This document shows, in pieces, positions 7,065 through 16,025 of a DNA stretch of 64,000 nucleotides. Position 1 is the stretch's first letter. Every line of letters begins with the position of its first letter. Position numbers and translations under genes: made by a program. Under the pieces are notes generated by a model. The model worked only from the letters and a program-made list of their open reading frames with translations. It was not told where the DNA came from and ran no database searches. The stretch spans positions 1 through 64,000 of the forward strand of contig NVWU01000007.1 in NCBI GenBank assembly GCA_002733765.1, read 5' to 3'. This DNA comes from Colwellia sp. Its GTDB lineage: Bacteria; Pseudomonadota; Gammaproteobacteria; Enterobacterales; Alteromonadaceae.

Positions 7065-8807
7065 ATGAAGAAAAATATAAACTTAAGCTTGCTGTTTGCA
7101 GCAGCTATGGTACCTGCAATGGCGATGGCCAGCAGCGTACTAGATAACTATAACCCAGTGACAGATGAACGGTTGAAAAACCCAGAACCTGAAAACTGGT
7201 TGCAGTGGCGTGGTAATTATGAAAGTTGGGGCTATAGCTCGCTAGACCAAATAAATACTGACAACATTGATGACTTAGTACCCGCATGGTCTTATGCAAC
7301 GGGCGAATTAGAAGGACATCAATCTCCTCCTATTGTTAATGATGGTGTGATGTTTGTTTCAACACCAAACAATAAAGTTATCGCGCTTGATGCGGCTAGC
7401 GGTAAAGAATTATGGAGCTATAAAAAAGAAATTCCAGAAGAATTATTTCAGCTTCATCCAACTAACCGTGGTGTGGGTTTATATGGTGATAAGGTTTATG
7501 TTGCCGCAACTGATGCATGTTTAGTGGCACTTGATGCTAAAACAGGTAAAGAAGTATGGGAAACATGTGTTGATGACTGGGAAGATGGTTATTACATGAC
7601 CATATCGCCTTTGATTGCCGAAGGCAAAGTAATGGTAGGTGTTTCAGGTGGTGAGTATGGCATTCGAGGTCATATTACGGCAGTTGATGCGGAAACTGGT
7701 AAAATTGCATGGAAAACTCATACTATTGCCGGTCCTGGCGATCCAGGTCATAAGACTTGGGAAGGAGATACTTGGAAAACTGGTGGTGGCTCTGTATGGA
7801 TTGCCGGTAGTTATGACGCTGATTTAGGTATTGCTTTTTATGGTACAGGTAATGGCGGTCCGTGGATGCCTGATGCTCGTCCAGGAGATAACTTATATGC
7901 AAACTCTGTTATTGCTTTAGATGTTAAAACAGGAGAAATGGTTGGTTATCACCAGTACCATCATAATGATGCTTGGGATTGGGATGAGGTATCTGCACCT
8001 TTGATCATTGATATCGAGCATGAAGGTAAAAAAATCAAAGCATTGGTTCACGCCGGTAGAAATGGTTACCTGTGGATACTTGAACGTAAACCCGATGGTA
8101 AAATTGATTTTGTTAAAGCAAAACCTTTTGTTAAAAACAATGTATTTACCAGCGTAGACAAAAAAACAGGTCGTCCAACTTATGATCCTAAACATACTCC
8201 GGGTATTGGTAAAACGGTAACTTTCTGTCCATCGCTATGGGGTGGTAAAGATTGGCCACCAGAGTCTTATAGTCCAAAAACTGGATTATTCTACATACCA
8301 GCTCACGAAAATTTATGTTCTGAAATGGGTGGTGTAAAACTTGGTAAACGCAAACCTGGCGAACTATATATTGGTGTTCCAATCTCAGAAATATTAACTA
8401 ACATTCGTTTAGGTGATGGTGCAGCTGATCATATTGGTGAGATTCAAGCTTGGGATTTAAACAAAAATGAAAAAGTTTGGACGTTTAATATCAAAGAAAT
8501 GAACTGGGGACCAATCCTAACAACAGGTGGTAACTTATTATTTTCTGGTGGTTCTAATGATCGTATGTTTCGTGCTCTAGATGCACGAACAGGTAAAAAA
8601 GTATGGGAAATGCCAATGAGTTCTGGTGTTACTGCCGTACCTTCAAGCTTTAAAGTTGATGGCGTGCAATACATTGCGGTTCAATCTGGCTGGGGTGTTG
8701 ATGCACAACGTATGCAGGGCGCTTTTGACGCGGTAATGGACCATAAAACGGTTGTACCACAAGGCGGCGTTATTAATGTATTTGCATTAAAAAATAAAAT
8801 TAAATAA
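7065..8807 (+). CDS. PQQ-dependent alcohol dehydrogenase, lanthanide-type residues
   Basis: A 580-residue periplasmic quinoprotein with signal peptide (cleavage near AMAS, residue 23) and the eight-bladed propeller of the methanol/ethanol dehydrogenase family, with repeated W-motifs such as VIALDAASGKELW and VALDAKTGKEVW. Predicted metal and PQQ residues are Glu197 (SGGE), Asn263 (TGNGG), the catalytic base Asp305 and an extra Asp307 in AWDWDEV. That second Asp marks lanthanide-dependent enzymes (XoxF, PedH); calcium enzymes have Ala or Ser there. The usual adjacent Cys-Cys pair is absent: the matching stretch reads LHPTNRGVGL. No c-type cytochrome domain is fused. It probably oxidises a small alcohol or diol to an aldehyde for AldA downstream (inference). 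Confidence 0.93.
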   Translation: MKKNINLSLLFAAAMVPAMAMASSVLDNYNPVTDERLKNPEPENWLQWRGNYESWGYSSLDQINTDNIDDLVPAWSYATGELEGHQSPPIVNDGVMFVSTPNNKVIALDAASGKELWSYKKEIPEELFQLHPTNRGVGLYGDKVYVAATDACLVALDAKTGKEVWETCVDDWEDGYYMTISPLIAEGKVMVGVSGGEYGIRGHITAVDAETGKIAWKTHTIAGPGDPGHKTWEGDTWKTGGGSVWIAGSYDADLGIAFYGTGNGGPWMPDARPGDNLYANSVIALDVKTGEMVGYHQYHHNDAWDWDEVSAPLIIDIEHEGKKIKALVHAGRNGYLWILERKPDGKIDFVKAKPFVKNNVFTSVDKKTGRPTYDPKHTPGIGKTVTFCPSLWGGKDWPPESYSPKTGLFYIPAHENLCSEMGGVKLGKRKPGELYIGVPISEILTNIRLGDGAADHIGEIQAWDLNKNEKVWTFNIKEMNWGPILTTGGNLLFSGGSNDRMFRALDARTGKKVWEMPMSSGVTAVPSSFKVDGVQYIAVQSGWGVDAQRMQGAFDAVMDHKTVVPQGGVINVFALKNKIK

Positions 8808-8837
8808 CTCTAGTAAATAGTAGCTGTAAATCAAAGT

Positions 8838-8864
8838 TCTGCTGGTTGCATCTTAATCAGCAGA
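8838..8864. other. Small hairpin between adh and aldA genes
   Basis: A 7-bp stem (TCTGCTG and CAGCAGA, 13-base loop) lies in the 95-base gap between the dehydrogenase and aldA genes. It has no U-tract. It could be a processing site or an attenuator that lowers aldA expression relative to the dehydrogenase; I see no firm proof of either. Confidence 0.35.
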
Positions 8865-8902
8865 CAATTTCATAGTTTATAAAATATCATAGGAGCCTGA
8901 CA

Positions 8903-10342
8903 ATGTTAGAGCCCATTACCCGTTACCAAAATTTTATTAATGGTCAGTTTACTGATTTATCAGGGGCTGAAATAGAAAATTACAACCCCGCAAGTCAAGT
9001 GTTGTTGTCGACCATTCCGCAATCGAGCGAGCAAGATGTTGATAATGCACTTAACTGTGCTAAGGATGCACAAATAGGCTGGAGTCTAAAACCAGCTATT
9101 GAGCGTGCTGGTTATTTACGTAAAATTGCTGAAGGTATTCGTAAAAATGCTTATGAGTTAGCGCTGTGTATTACCAAAGAGCAGGGTAAAGTACTCCCAT
9201 TAGCTGAAGTAGAAGTGAATTTTACTGCCGATTATCTCGACTATATGGCCGAATGGGCCCGACGTATTGAAGGTGAAATAATTACCAGTGATCGTGCAGG
9301 TGAAAATATTTTTTTATTTCGTAAACCCTTAGGTGTAGTGGCAGGGATTTTGCCATGGAATTTCCCTTTTTTCTTGATTGCTAGAAAGATGGCACCAGCC
9401 TTGATTATGGGCAATACCATTGTTGTTAAGCCTAGTGAAGAAACGCCTAATAATTGTTATGAATTTGCTAAAATTGTTGCTGAATCTGGGTTACCTGCAG
9501 GTGTATTTAATGTTGTCGGTGGTGCTGGAAGTGTTGGGCATCAACTGACCAGTGATAAACGAGTCAACATGATTAGCTTCACTGGTAGTGTTGATACAGG
9601 TAGTCGAATCATGGCAACCGCATCACAAAATATAACTAAGCTTAATTTAGAGCTTGGTGGTAAGGCACCAGCGATTGTACTGAATGATGCCGATATTGAT
9701 TTAGCGGTCAAAGCTATTACCGCTTCTCGTGTTATCAATACCGGACAAGTGTGTAATTGTGCTGAACGTGTTTATGTTCAGCCGGATGTTGCTGATGAGT
9801 TTATCAGTAAGTTAAAAATGTCGATGGATCAGGTCACCTTTGGCGATCCTTTATTAAAAGGGGACTTAGACATGGGGCCATTGGTTAATAAAATAGGGCT
9901 TGATAAGGTAGCACAAATGGTTGAAATAGCTCAAAACCAAGGTGCGGAGCTTATTACGGGCGGTCACATTGCCGACCTTGGTGCGGGCTATCACTACAAA
10001 CCGACTGTTTTAGCTAACTGTAGCAGTGATATGGAAATCATGAATAAAGAGATATTCGGTCCAGTTTTACCTATTCAGATTGTTAATGATTTACCCGAAG
10101 CAATCGCAATAGCGAATGCTAGTGATTATGGTTTAACATCTTCTTTATATACACGTGATCTTAGTAAAGCAATGCAAGCGGCTAATCAGTTGAGTTATGG
10201 CGAAACTTATATCAATAGAGAAAACTTTGAGGCGATGCAAGGGTTTCATGCAGGCACACGTAAATCAGGCATTGGTGGTGCTGATGGTAAACATGGTTTA
10301 TATGAATATTCACATACGCATGTTGTTTATATTCAAGCTTAA
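8903..10342 (+). CDS. aldA: AldA-type aldehyde dehydrogenase (lactaldehyde/glycolaldehyde)
   Basis: A 479-residue cytoplasmic NAD-dependent aldehyde dehydrogenase, the same length as E. coli AldA and very close to it throughout: FTADYLDYMAEWARR, GILPWNFPFFLIARKMAPAL, and ETYINRENFEAMQGFHAG at the end. The catalytic Cys lies in NTGQVCNCAERV (about residue 284) and the general-base Glu in LELGGKAP (about 250). AldA oxidises L-lactaldehyde and glycolaldehyde, which points to a 1,2-propanediol or ethylene-glycol type substrate for the quinoprotein upstream; this is inference. Ribosome site AGGAG supports the start. Confidence 0.9.
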   Translation: MLEPITRYQNFINGQFTDLSGAEIENYNPASQVLLSTIPQSSEQDVDNALNCAKDAQIGWSLKPAIERAGYLRKIAEGIRKNAYELALCITKEQGKVLPLAEVEVNFTADYLDYMAEWARRIEGEIITSDRAGENIFLFRKPLGVVAGILPWNFPFFLIARKMAPALIMGNTIVVKPSEETPNNCYEFAKIVAESGLPAGVFNVVGGAGSVGHQLTSDKRVNMISFTGSVDTGSRIMATASQNITKLNLELGGKAPAIVLNDADIDLAVKAITASRVINTGQVCNCAERVYVQPDVADEFISKLKMSMDQVTFGDPLLKGDLDMGPLVNKIGLDKVAQMVEIAQNQGAELITGGHIADLGAGYHYKPTVLANCSSDMEIMNKEIFGPVLPIQIVNDLPEAIAIANASDYGLTSSLYTRDLSKAMQAANQLSYGETYINRENFEAMQGFHAGTRKSGIGGADGKHGLYEYSHTHVVYIQA

Positions 10343-10389
10343 TACCAAATGAAATAATGAATGATCTATTCATTACTTCAATTGGTATA
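10341..10389. repeat. Palindromic intergenic repeat, copy 1
   Basis: An imperfect inverted repeat of about 21-base arms, outer ends AATACCAA and TTGGTAT, with ATTCATTA near the centre. It overlaps the aldA stop codon and nearly matches the repeat at 30985-31032. It could act as a transcript-stabilising hairpin or terminator, like REP elements. Confidence 0.75.
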
Positions 10390-10492
10390 AGTCAATAACA
10401 ATTTTATTTCGATAATTAGGCATTAAAGAGAAGGCATTCTTTTTAATGCCTATTATATCGGTTAAATGCCTTCCTTAAGTAATGGAGTTAAC

Positions 10493-10960
10493 ATGGGAAG
10501 ATTTGAAAGTATTCTACAGCGTTCTTCAGTATCATTTTCTATTATTGACACACTGGAACAGCTTCCACAGTGGGCAGCATTGTATCGGTATCGTAACAAT
10601 ATAAATGATAAAGTTTATATTCACAATTCGTCCATATTAGAGGAATTAAACTGGCATGCTGCTTCGATAGAGTTATCTTCTGACATCCATCAGTCTCAAG
10701 TACAGATATTTCACGCTTTAATGGCTAATAGTGAAAGTGGTTCACTTATATTTGACTACGATCTACAACAACAACTAAATCAAACTGATGACGGTGAAAG
10801 TACCATTGTTATTTTAAATACTTATAAATTGATGGACAGTATGGAATTTGTCGTCAACCAAATAGATGAGCTTAATAGGGATCAGCAAGAACGAAATATC
10901 AATGTGATACATCCTGCAGAACTTCCTTTTGGAACACAGCTTTGTTTATATCGTGGTTAA
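10493..10960 (+). CDS. Hypothetical cytoplasmic protein
   Basis: A protein of about 155 residues that I do not recognise. A longer reading starts at 10466, but the ATG at 10493 has a ribosome site (GGAG at 10484-10487) at the right distance, so I prefer it (MGRFES start). The protein is soluble, has no signal peptide, and includes an acidic Gln-rich stretch (DYDLQQQLNQTDDGE). It lies between aldA and the sigma54 activator gene and may belong to either transcript; a palindromic repeat separates it from aldA. Confidence 0.6.
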   Translation: MGRFESILQRSSVSFSIIDTLEQLPQWAALYRYRNNINDKVYIHNSSILEELNWHAASIELSSDIHQSQVQIFHALMANSESGSLIFDYDLQQQLNQTDDGESTIVILNTYKLMDSMEFVVNQIDELNRDQQERNINVIHPAELPFGTQLCLYRG

Positions 10961-10989
10961 ATAAATAATAAAACCTAGCTGCTGAATAA

Positions 10990-11026
10990 CATTACAAGTG
11001 TTGCATAAAATGCTACATGTGTCGCG
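10990..11026. promoter_or_regulatory. Paired activator operators upstream of regulator gene
   Basis: Two copies of the TGCWACA-NN-TGTWGCA motif: CATTACA-AG-TGTTGCA (10990-11005) and TGCTACA-TG-TGTCGCG (11011-11026). Their start points are 21 bases apart, two DNA turns, so both face the same side of the helix. They lie about 200 bases upstream of the start expected from the sigma54 promoter at 11182, which suggests autoregulation of the activator gene. A further half-site (TGTTGCA) is at 11113-11119. Confidence 0.6.
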
Positions 11027-11181
11027 AAAAGTGTAACGTGTATGCCGTATATGTTGGTTAAAGGATATTCAAATGTTGATGATATATTTTAGGCTCGTAG
11101 TTGAAGTAACAGTGTTGCACTTACCTATCCTAAGATATAAAGGATAACTTATTTCATTGAATTTGTTGTTTACTCACTGTT

Positions 11182-11197
11182 TGGCTCAGTATTTGCT
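11182..11197 (+). promoter_or_regulatory. Sigma54 -24/-12 promoter of the activator gene
   Basis: TGGCTCAGTATTTGCT has GG at 11183-11184 and GC at 11195-11196, exactly 12 bases apart. The predicted start near 11208 gives a leader of about 145 bases before the regulator at 11353, a long one. The rest of the 10961-11352 gap holds the operator pair upstream and no gene. Confidence 0.72.
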
Positions 11198-11352
11198 CTT
11201 ATACCTTAGATAAGATAGAACGACTGATTTTAAATAAAGTTAATATGGCTAGATAACCACGTTAATTATAACGAGTGAAAATTAACGGGTGTGTGACCTA
11301 TATATTTATCGTTCTTGACCACTTTCGAGAACCCTAAGTCAGGAAAATAATA

Positions 11353-13329
11353 ATGATAACTCAATACCCGACGAATAGAAAAACAGAAGATGTGGTTGCT
11401 TATATTACAGGTAACTTTCAACGAAGGGCTATCAAGCCAGAATCAATGATTGTGCAATCGTGGGAGCGGTGCTTTAGCGATTATCAATTAAACCCTGATG
11501 CTAATAGTGAAAGCATTGTGCTCACCTCACAAGAATTGAAAAATCATCAGCAATTGATGGGGGATTATTTCAAAATAGCAGCAGACGGTGTAAATAGTTT
11601 TGGTAATGCGTTAAATCAGGCAGGACTAGCTGTATTACTTGCGGATAGTCAGGGAGTAACCGTGGCTAAACGATTACCTTACGCAGAAACTGAGCTTTTT
11701 AAAGCAAATGGTTTTGTTTTAGGCTCTTGTTGGAGTGAAAAGCTAGTGGGCACTAATGCAATAGGGACGACACTAGTGGAAAAAAAACCGTTAATTGTAC
11801 ATGGTCAAGAGCATTATAACTTCAACAGTGGCAACCTTAGTTGCTCTACTGCACCTATTTTTGACTCTTTGGGTAATTTTATGGGGTGTTTAAATGCGTC
11901 ATGTCTTGCGGCTAATGGAGGAAAAGAAACACAGTTTCTGACACTGAAATTAGTTACTATGTACGCAAGAATGATTGAAAATAGTCATTTTTATCATTTT
12001 CATCGTAACAACATTGTTATCACTATCAAGCCGATGAATAACTTTGGAGAAGAAGGTCAAGGCTGTTTAATTGCACTGAGTGAAAATGGGAATATTATTG
12101 GTGCCAATCGAAACTCGTTCTCTCAGTATGCCATAACAACTATGGGTGATTTGATCGGTAAAAAAATAGAATCGCTCTTAGCATTATCAATTGAACAGTT
12201 GCAAATCCGTACTCAAGGAGGGTTAACTGATTCTTCCATCACCATAGGTAATAGTGATGAGAAATTTACGTTACAGCTTAATGTTCCTATACGATTACTC
12301 AGTAAAAATAATGCGATAGTTAAAAGTAAAAATAAAATAAATAAAATACATCATGGCCATCCGTCACTAGATCAGCTCAAAGGTAATGATCAAAATGTAA
12401 TCGCTAGTATTATCCGTATTCGAAAAATTATAAATCAAGATATTCCTATTCTTCTTCAAGGTGAAACGGGAACCGGTAAAGAAGCCTTTGCCAGAGCAAT
12501 TCATGATGAAAGTGATCGCGCTAATGGCCCCTTTATAGCACTTAATTGTGCTGCAATCCCAGAATCATTGATAGAAAGTGAGTTATTTGGTTATCAAAGC
12601 GGTACTTTCACTGGGGCCCGTAAAAATGGCATGAAAGGTAAACTAAGCCAAGCAAATGGTGGCACGATATTTCTTGATGAAATTGGTGATATGCCAATTC
12701 AACTGCAAACTAGATTACTGCGTACCCTTGCTGAAAAGGAGGTTTTGCCTTTAGGGGCCGAGGTGCCTGAAATATTAGATGTTAAAGTTATTTCGGCTAC
12801 CCATCAAAACTTAATGGAACAAATCAAAAATAAAGAATTTAGGGAAGATTTCTTTTATCGCTTAAATGGGATGTCTCTGAAGCTACCTGCGCTAAGAGAA
12901 CGTAGTGATAAGGGTAACGTTATTACATCGGTATTAAAAGTTGAAAACACCTCAATGGATGATATTCAATTTGAGCCACAGGCTTATCAATTGTTATTAG
13001 ACTATCCGTGGCCAGGTAACATCCGACAATTGAAGAATGTGCTTAAATATGCTTTAGCTTTAAAAGAGGGCTTAACCATAACAGTTAATGACTTACCCGC
13101 AGAAATAATCGATAGCAGTCCTTATATTAATACAATGCTAGTGGCTGATGACAACCAACCTAATATCTTTGTTAGTAGTAATGACCAAGGTGCTAATGTA
13201 TTGCTCAATTCATTACGTCAGCATAAATGGAATGTTACAGGTGTTGCAGAAGAATTAGGTATCTGTCGTTCAACCATTTATCGAAAAATGAAAAAATTTA
13301 ATATCATTCAACCTAACGATGTTTTTTAA
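11353..13329 (+). CDS. Sigma54-dependent activator, AcoR/Fis type
   Basis: A 658-residue enhancer-binding protein. The N-terminal GAF-like sensor region (about 70-210) includes GSCWSEKLVGTNAIGT, typical of AcoR relatives; a short PAS-like stretch follows (about 235-310). The AAA+ domain has Walker A GETGTGKEA (370-378) and Walker B GTIFLDE (about 437-443). The sigma54-contact loop reads GTFTGA (417-422) instead of GAFTGA. A Fis-type helix-turn-helix ends the protein. AcoR-type regulators sense small metabolites and activate alcohol or acetoin catabolism. A matching sigma54 promoter and operators lie upstream. It is the likely activator of the alcohol-oxidation genes; the ligand is unknown. 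Confidence 0.92.
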   Translation: MITQYPTNRKTEDVVAYITGNFQRRAIKPESMIVQSWERCFSDYQLNPDANSESIVLTSQELKNHQQLMGDYFKIAADGVNSFGNALNQAGLAVLLADSQGVTVAKRLPYAETELFKANGFVLGSCWSEKLVGTNAIGTTLVEKKPLIVHGQEHYNFNSGNLSCSTAPIFDSLGNFMGCLNASCLAANGGKETQFLTLKLVTMYARMIENSHFYHFHRNNIVITIKPMNNFGEEGQGCLIALSENGNIIGANRNSFSQYAITTMGDLIGKKIESLLALSIEQLQIRTQGGLTDSSITIGNSDEKFTLQLNVPIRLLSKNNAIVKSKNKINKIHHGHPSLDQLKGNDQNVIASIIRIRKIINQDIPILLQGETGTGKEAFARAIHDESDRANGPFIALNCAAIPESLIESELFGYQSGTFTGARKNGMKGKLSQANGGTIFLDEIGDMPIQLQTRLLRTLAEKEVLPLGAEVPEILDVKVISATHQNLMEQIKNKEFREDFFYRLNGMSLKLPALRERSDKGNVITSVLKVENTSMDDIQFEPQAYQLLLDYPWPGNIRQLKNVLKYALALKEGLTITVNDLPAEIIDSSPYINTMLVADDNQPNIFVSSNDQGANVLLNSLRQHKWNVTGVAEELGICRSTIYRKMKKFNIIQPNDVF

Positions 13330-13486
13330 ATAAACAGCCACTAATCAATGTATTACTGTAAACGTTCATTTCAATTTATTAGTATAATAAATGCTTATTC
13401 ATTAGCTAAACTCGTTGACCGTTGTTATTGGTAAAAATAATAGCAATATCTAAAAAAAACCGTAAATACAACTTTGGAGTATCATT

Positions 13487-13930
13487 ATGAAATTATTATC
13501 AGTAAGTCTTTTATGCCTTTTTAGTACGAGTATATTGGCGAGTAATCTTCCTCAATCAATGGAGGAATTAGAGCAACGTTATCTGACAGCCTATCAAAAT
13601 AAAAATATTGATAGTATTTACAATTTAATTGATTGGACAGGGGTTAGCGGTTACAAGAAAAAAATGGTTAAAGTTTACACGAGAAATAGCCTTGGAAAAA
13701 AAATTATAAAGACAGAATTTGAAGCGGTTGATGAAACGTTTTTTAATGATTTTTCTGTTGGTGAGAAACACTTTAAATCTAACCTTGCTGTTGAAAATTT
13801 ATTTAGGATCGAGTTTGATAATCCACAGAGAGAAGAGTCATTAGTCTATTTGGTCGGTAAAAGTTCAGAAGGTTATCAGTTTTCTCTTTCAATAAAAAAC
13901 AAAATAAAATCAAATGATAGCGACTTTTAA
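13487..13930 (+). CDS. Small secreted hypothetical protein
   Basis: A 147-residue protein with a clear signal peptide (MKLLSVSLLCLFSTSILAS, cut about residue 19). The mature start, MEELEQRYLTAYQNKNIDSIYNLID, resembles the first helix of NTF2/SnoaL-like folds, but I cannot assign a family firmly. A ribosome site (GGAG) precedes the ATG. It sits between the sigma54 activator and the DUF4242 gene and is probably periplasmic. No catalytic motif is visible. Confidence 0.6.
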   Translation: MKLLSVSLLCLFSTSILASNLPQSMEELEQRYLTAYQNKNIDSIYNLIDWTGVSGYKKKMVKVYTRNSLGKKIIKTEFEAVDETFFNDFSVGEKHFKSNLAVENLFRIEFDNPQREESLVYLVGKSSEGYQFSLSIKNKIKSNDSDF

Positions 13931-13985
13931 TGCTTTGTTAGCGCATTAGGCAATATTCTAACCCCCAACAAATGGAGAAAATACT

Positions 13986-14270
13986 ATGCCAAGATATGTA
14001 ATAGAACGAGACATTCCTGAAATAGGATCTGCTGAGCGTGAAGATCTGCGAGAAGCTGCTGATAAGTCTAATGGCGTACTAAATGCAATGCAGGCAGAAC
14101 AGAAGAAAATTCAATGGGAACATTCCTACGTGGCTGACAATAAGACATTCTGTATCTACTTAGCTGATAATGTCACACTTATCGAAGAACATGCGGAGCG
14201 AAGCGGCTTTCCTGCCACCAAAGTAACTGAAGTACGGAAGATTATTGATCCCGTAACAGCGGAAGACTAA
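13986..14270 (+). CDS. DUF4242 family protein
   Basis: A 94-residue protein matching the small DUF4242 domain: the opening MPRYVIERDIPEIGSA, a central HSYVADNKTFCIYLADN and EEHAERSGFPATKV are typical. These are ferredoxin-like-fold proteins, some described as small metal-binding or sensor-type proteins; the role is not established. Ribosome site GGAGA lies before the ATG, 55 bases after the preceding gene. It precedes the sigma54-controlled porin gene. Confidence 0.8.
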   Translation: MPRYVIERDIPEIGSAEREDLREAADKSNGVLNAMQAEQKKIQWEHSYVADNKTFCIYLADNVTLIEEHAERSGFPATKVTEVRKIIDPVTAED

Positions 14271-14468
14271 AATTCATTATGAGTACTTGAAGTGGCTCTA
14301 GCTAACGTTAGGCCGCTAAGGGCAGGTTTTATAAACTCTAATTTTTATAACTACTCTAAATGTTTTTTACCACTCTTCACTTAAATTTATCTATTAAGTT
14401 TTTAATATCAAGCCTTACCCCCTGTAGACAGCATCATCTAATTGACCCTTCTTTTCTTTTGATAAAAC

Positions 14469-14514
14469 TTAAACAGCTGTAGCAATTCTCACAAAAATTG
14501 CTACAGCTGTCCTA
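14469..14514. promoter_or_regulatory. Perfect inverted operator pair upstream of porin gene
   Basis: Two perfect 15-base inverted arms (ACAGCTGTAGCAATT at 14473-14487 and its complement at 14496-14510), 8 bases apart. Each arm contains the GCTACAGCTGT core also found at 6202-6212. The centre lies about 170 bases upstream of the start predicted from the sigma54 promoter at 14634, almost the same spacing as at 6186/6345. The rest of the 14271-14697 gap contains no gene that I can see. Confidence 0.7.
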
Positions 14515-14633
14515 ATATAACTGTAATTTTATAGTTAACATACTTAATAAGAAATAACGTGTTAAATAAAAAATACTATTTAAATCAATTTGTTGAGTGT
14601 TAATTCTGTTTTTTTTTATTATGTTTTTTTATT

Positions 14634-14649
14634 TGGCACAAGCATTGCG
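14634..14649 (+). promoter_or_regulatory. Sigma54 -24/-12 promoter of the porin operon
   Basis: TGGCACAAGCATTGCG is a near-perfect consensus (TGGCAC, five bases, TTGC) with GG and GC 12 bases apart. The start is expected near 14660, about 38 bases before the ATG at 14698. It is the strongest sigma54 match in the window. Confidence 0.85.
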
Positions 14650-14697
14650 ATATATAACCCCAGTATCTAAAAAAACAATCACTAAATGGGGAAAAAA

Positions 14698-15927
14698 ATG
14701 AAAAAAACAATTATTGCCGCTAATGTGGCTGCTCTATTAGCACTGGGTCTAACAGCTACTCAGGTTCAAGCGGTAGAGTTTATGGATGGTAAACTTAAGA
14801 TTAATGGTGCAGCTATGCAATCGTGGCAATCAGCTATGGAAGTTGATGGCTTCGCAAGAGCTCCGCAAGAAGCTGATAGTGGCTTTCATCGTCTACGTTA
14901 TGCGCTGCATTTTAATGCTCAAGTGACTGACACTATTTCCGTGTTCGCCGAGTTGGCGGAAGAACCAAATGACTTTGGTAACTTTAATGTTGCTCAAGAT
15001 TTGGCTTGGATTCAATTTGCTAAAGATGGTATTGGCCTTAGAGTGGGTAATGTAATTTCTACTACTCAAAACTTCATTGAGTATTCAGATGGTGCTGTTG
15101 TTCAAAGCAATCCACTAATTGGTAATAGCCCTGTAGATATGATTACTGCAGAAGAGGGTCTTTGGCTTTACGGTGCACATGACAATATCACTTGGGATGC
15201 TGTGGTAAGTAAGCCTAGTTTTGCTACAGATTTCTCTAAAGATTCTGGTTACAACTACGGTTTACGGGGTACCTATGGATTTGATAATGGTTTGTCTGTT
15301 GGTGCAGGTTTATTTATTACTACGGCTGAATTAAATTGTGCTACAGATGGCTCGTGTACAGATAATGTAGACGCTGCTATTGGTTCACTTATTGCTGTTG
15401 GTGATGGTGATAATTATCAGTTTGGTAGTGATGGTACAGGTTTAACCGGTACACCAGGTCGAGGTAGTCACTTTGCAATTGTTCCTGGCATTAGTGCAAC
15501 AATCTGGCAAATAGACGCTCAATATAAAACAGAGAACTTAAAATTAAATGCCTATTATGGTTTAGCTCAAGATGATTATAGCTGGGCTGATGATGGTATT
15601 GCCGGATATCGACCAGTCTCTGGAAGTTTCACTAATACCGAGTCTAAAGTCTCTTTTATAAGCGTTAAGGCTAAATACGATATTAACAAAAATGTCTACG
15701 TTGCAGCTCGTTATTCAATGTCTACTAATGAATCAGCGGGAATTTCTAGTGATGATAGTTTAGATCGTATTCAAGTAGGCGGCGGTTATTGGATTGCAGA
15801 TAAAGTATTGCTAAAAGTCGAATATGTTAAGCAAACAGAAGAAGCACATTCTGGTGGACAAGCGACTAATGGTGAAGGTGAAGCTGAATGGGATGGCATA
15901 TTAGCTGAGCTGTCTGTATCGTTTTAA
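14698..15927 (+). CDS. Outer-membrane porin
   Basis: About 409 residues, starting at the ATG at 14698, which is preceded by GGGGA; an in-frame ATG 12 bases earlier lacks a ribosome site. Signal peptide MKKTIIAANVAALLALGLTA... is cut near VQA. The mature protein is a beta-barrel with alternating polar and aromatic residues (LRYALHFNAQVTDTISVFAEL) and a terminal Phe (LSVSF), as in phosphate-selective-type or general porins of marine gammaproteobacteria. Because it lies directly behind the strongest sigma54 promoter, it probably admits the alcohol or diol substrate through the outer membrane (inference). Confidence 0.85.
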   Translation: MKKTIIAANVAALLALGLTATQVQAVEFMDGKLKINGAAMQSWQSAMEVDGFARAPQEADSGFHRLRYALHFNAQVTDTISVFAELAEEPNDFGNFNVAQDLAWIQFAKDGIGLRVGNVISTTQNFIEYSDGAVVQSNPLIGNSPVDMITAEEGLWLYGAHDNITWDAVVSKPSFATDFSKDSGYNYGLRGTYGFDNGLSVGAGLFITTAELNCATDGSCTDNVDAAIGSLIAVGDGDNYQFGSDGTGLTGTPGRGSHFAIVPGISATIWQIDAQYKTENLKLNAYYGLAQDDYSWADDGIAGYRPVSGSFTNTESKVSFISVKAKYDINKNVYVAARYSMSTNESAGISSDDSLDRIQVGGGYWIADKVLLKVEYVKQTEEAHSGGQATNGEGEAEWDGILAELSVSF

Positions 15928-16025
15928 TCAGTAACTGATTTATAAACGTACAATATTTCTATAAGACACAAGGACGTGTCCGACCATAAAAATTAAACTT
16001 TAATCTACTACTTTGTGAGTTCACT

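Noticed and set aside
10466-10492. Upstream ATG for the hypothetical protein at 10493
   Set aside because: No ribosome site; the ATG at 10493 has GGAG at the proper distance.
13430-13444. Possible sigma54 promoter before the small secreted protein (GG ... GC)
   Set aside because: GG and GC are 13 bases apart instead of 12, and the -12 box is not TTGC.
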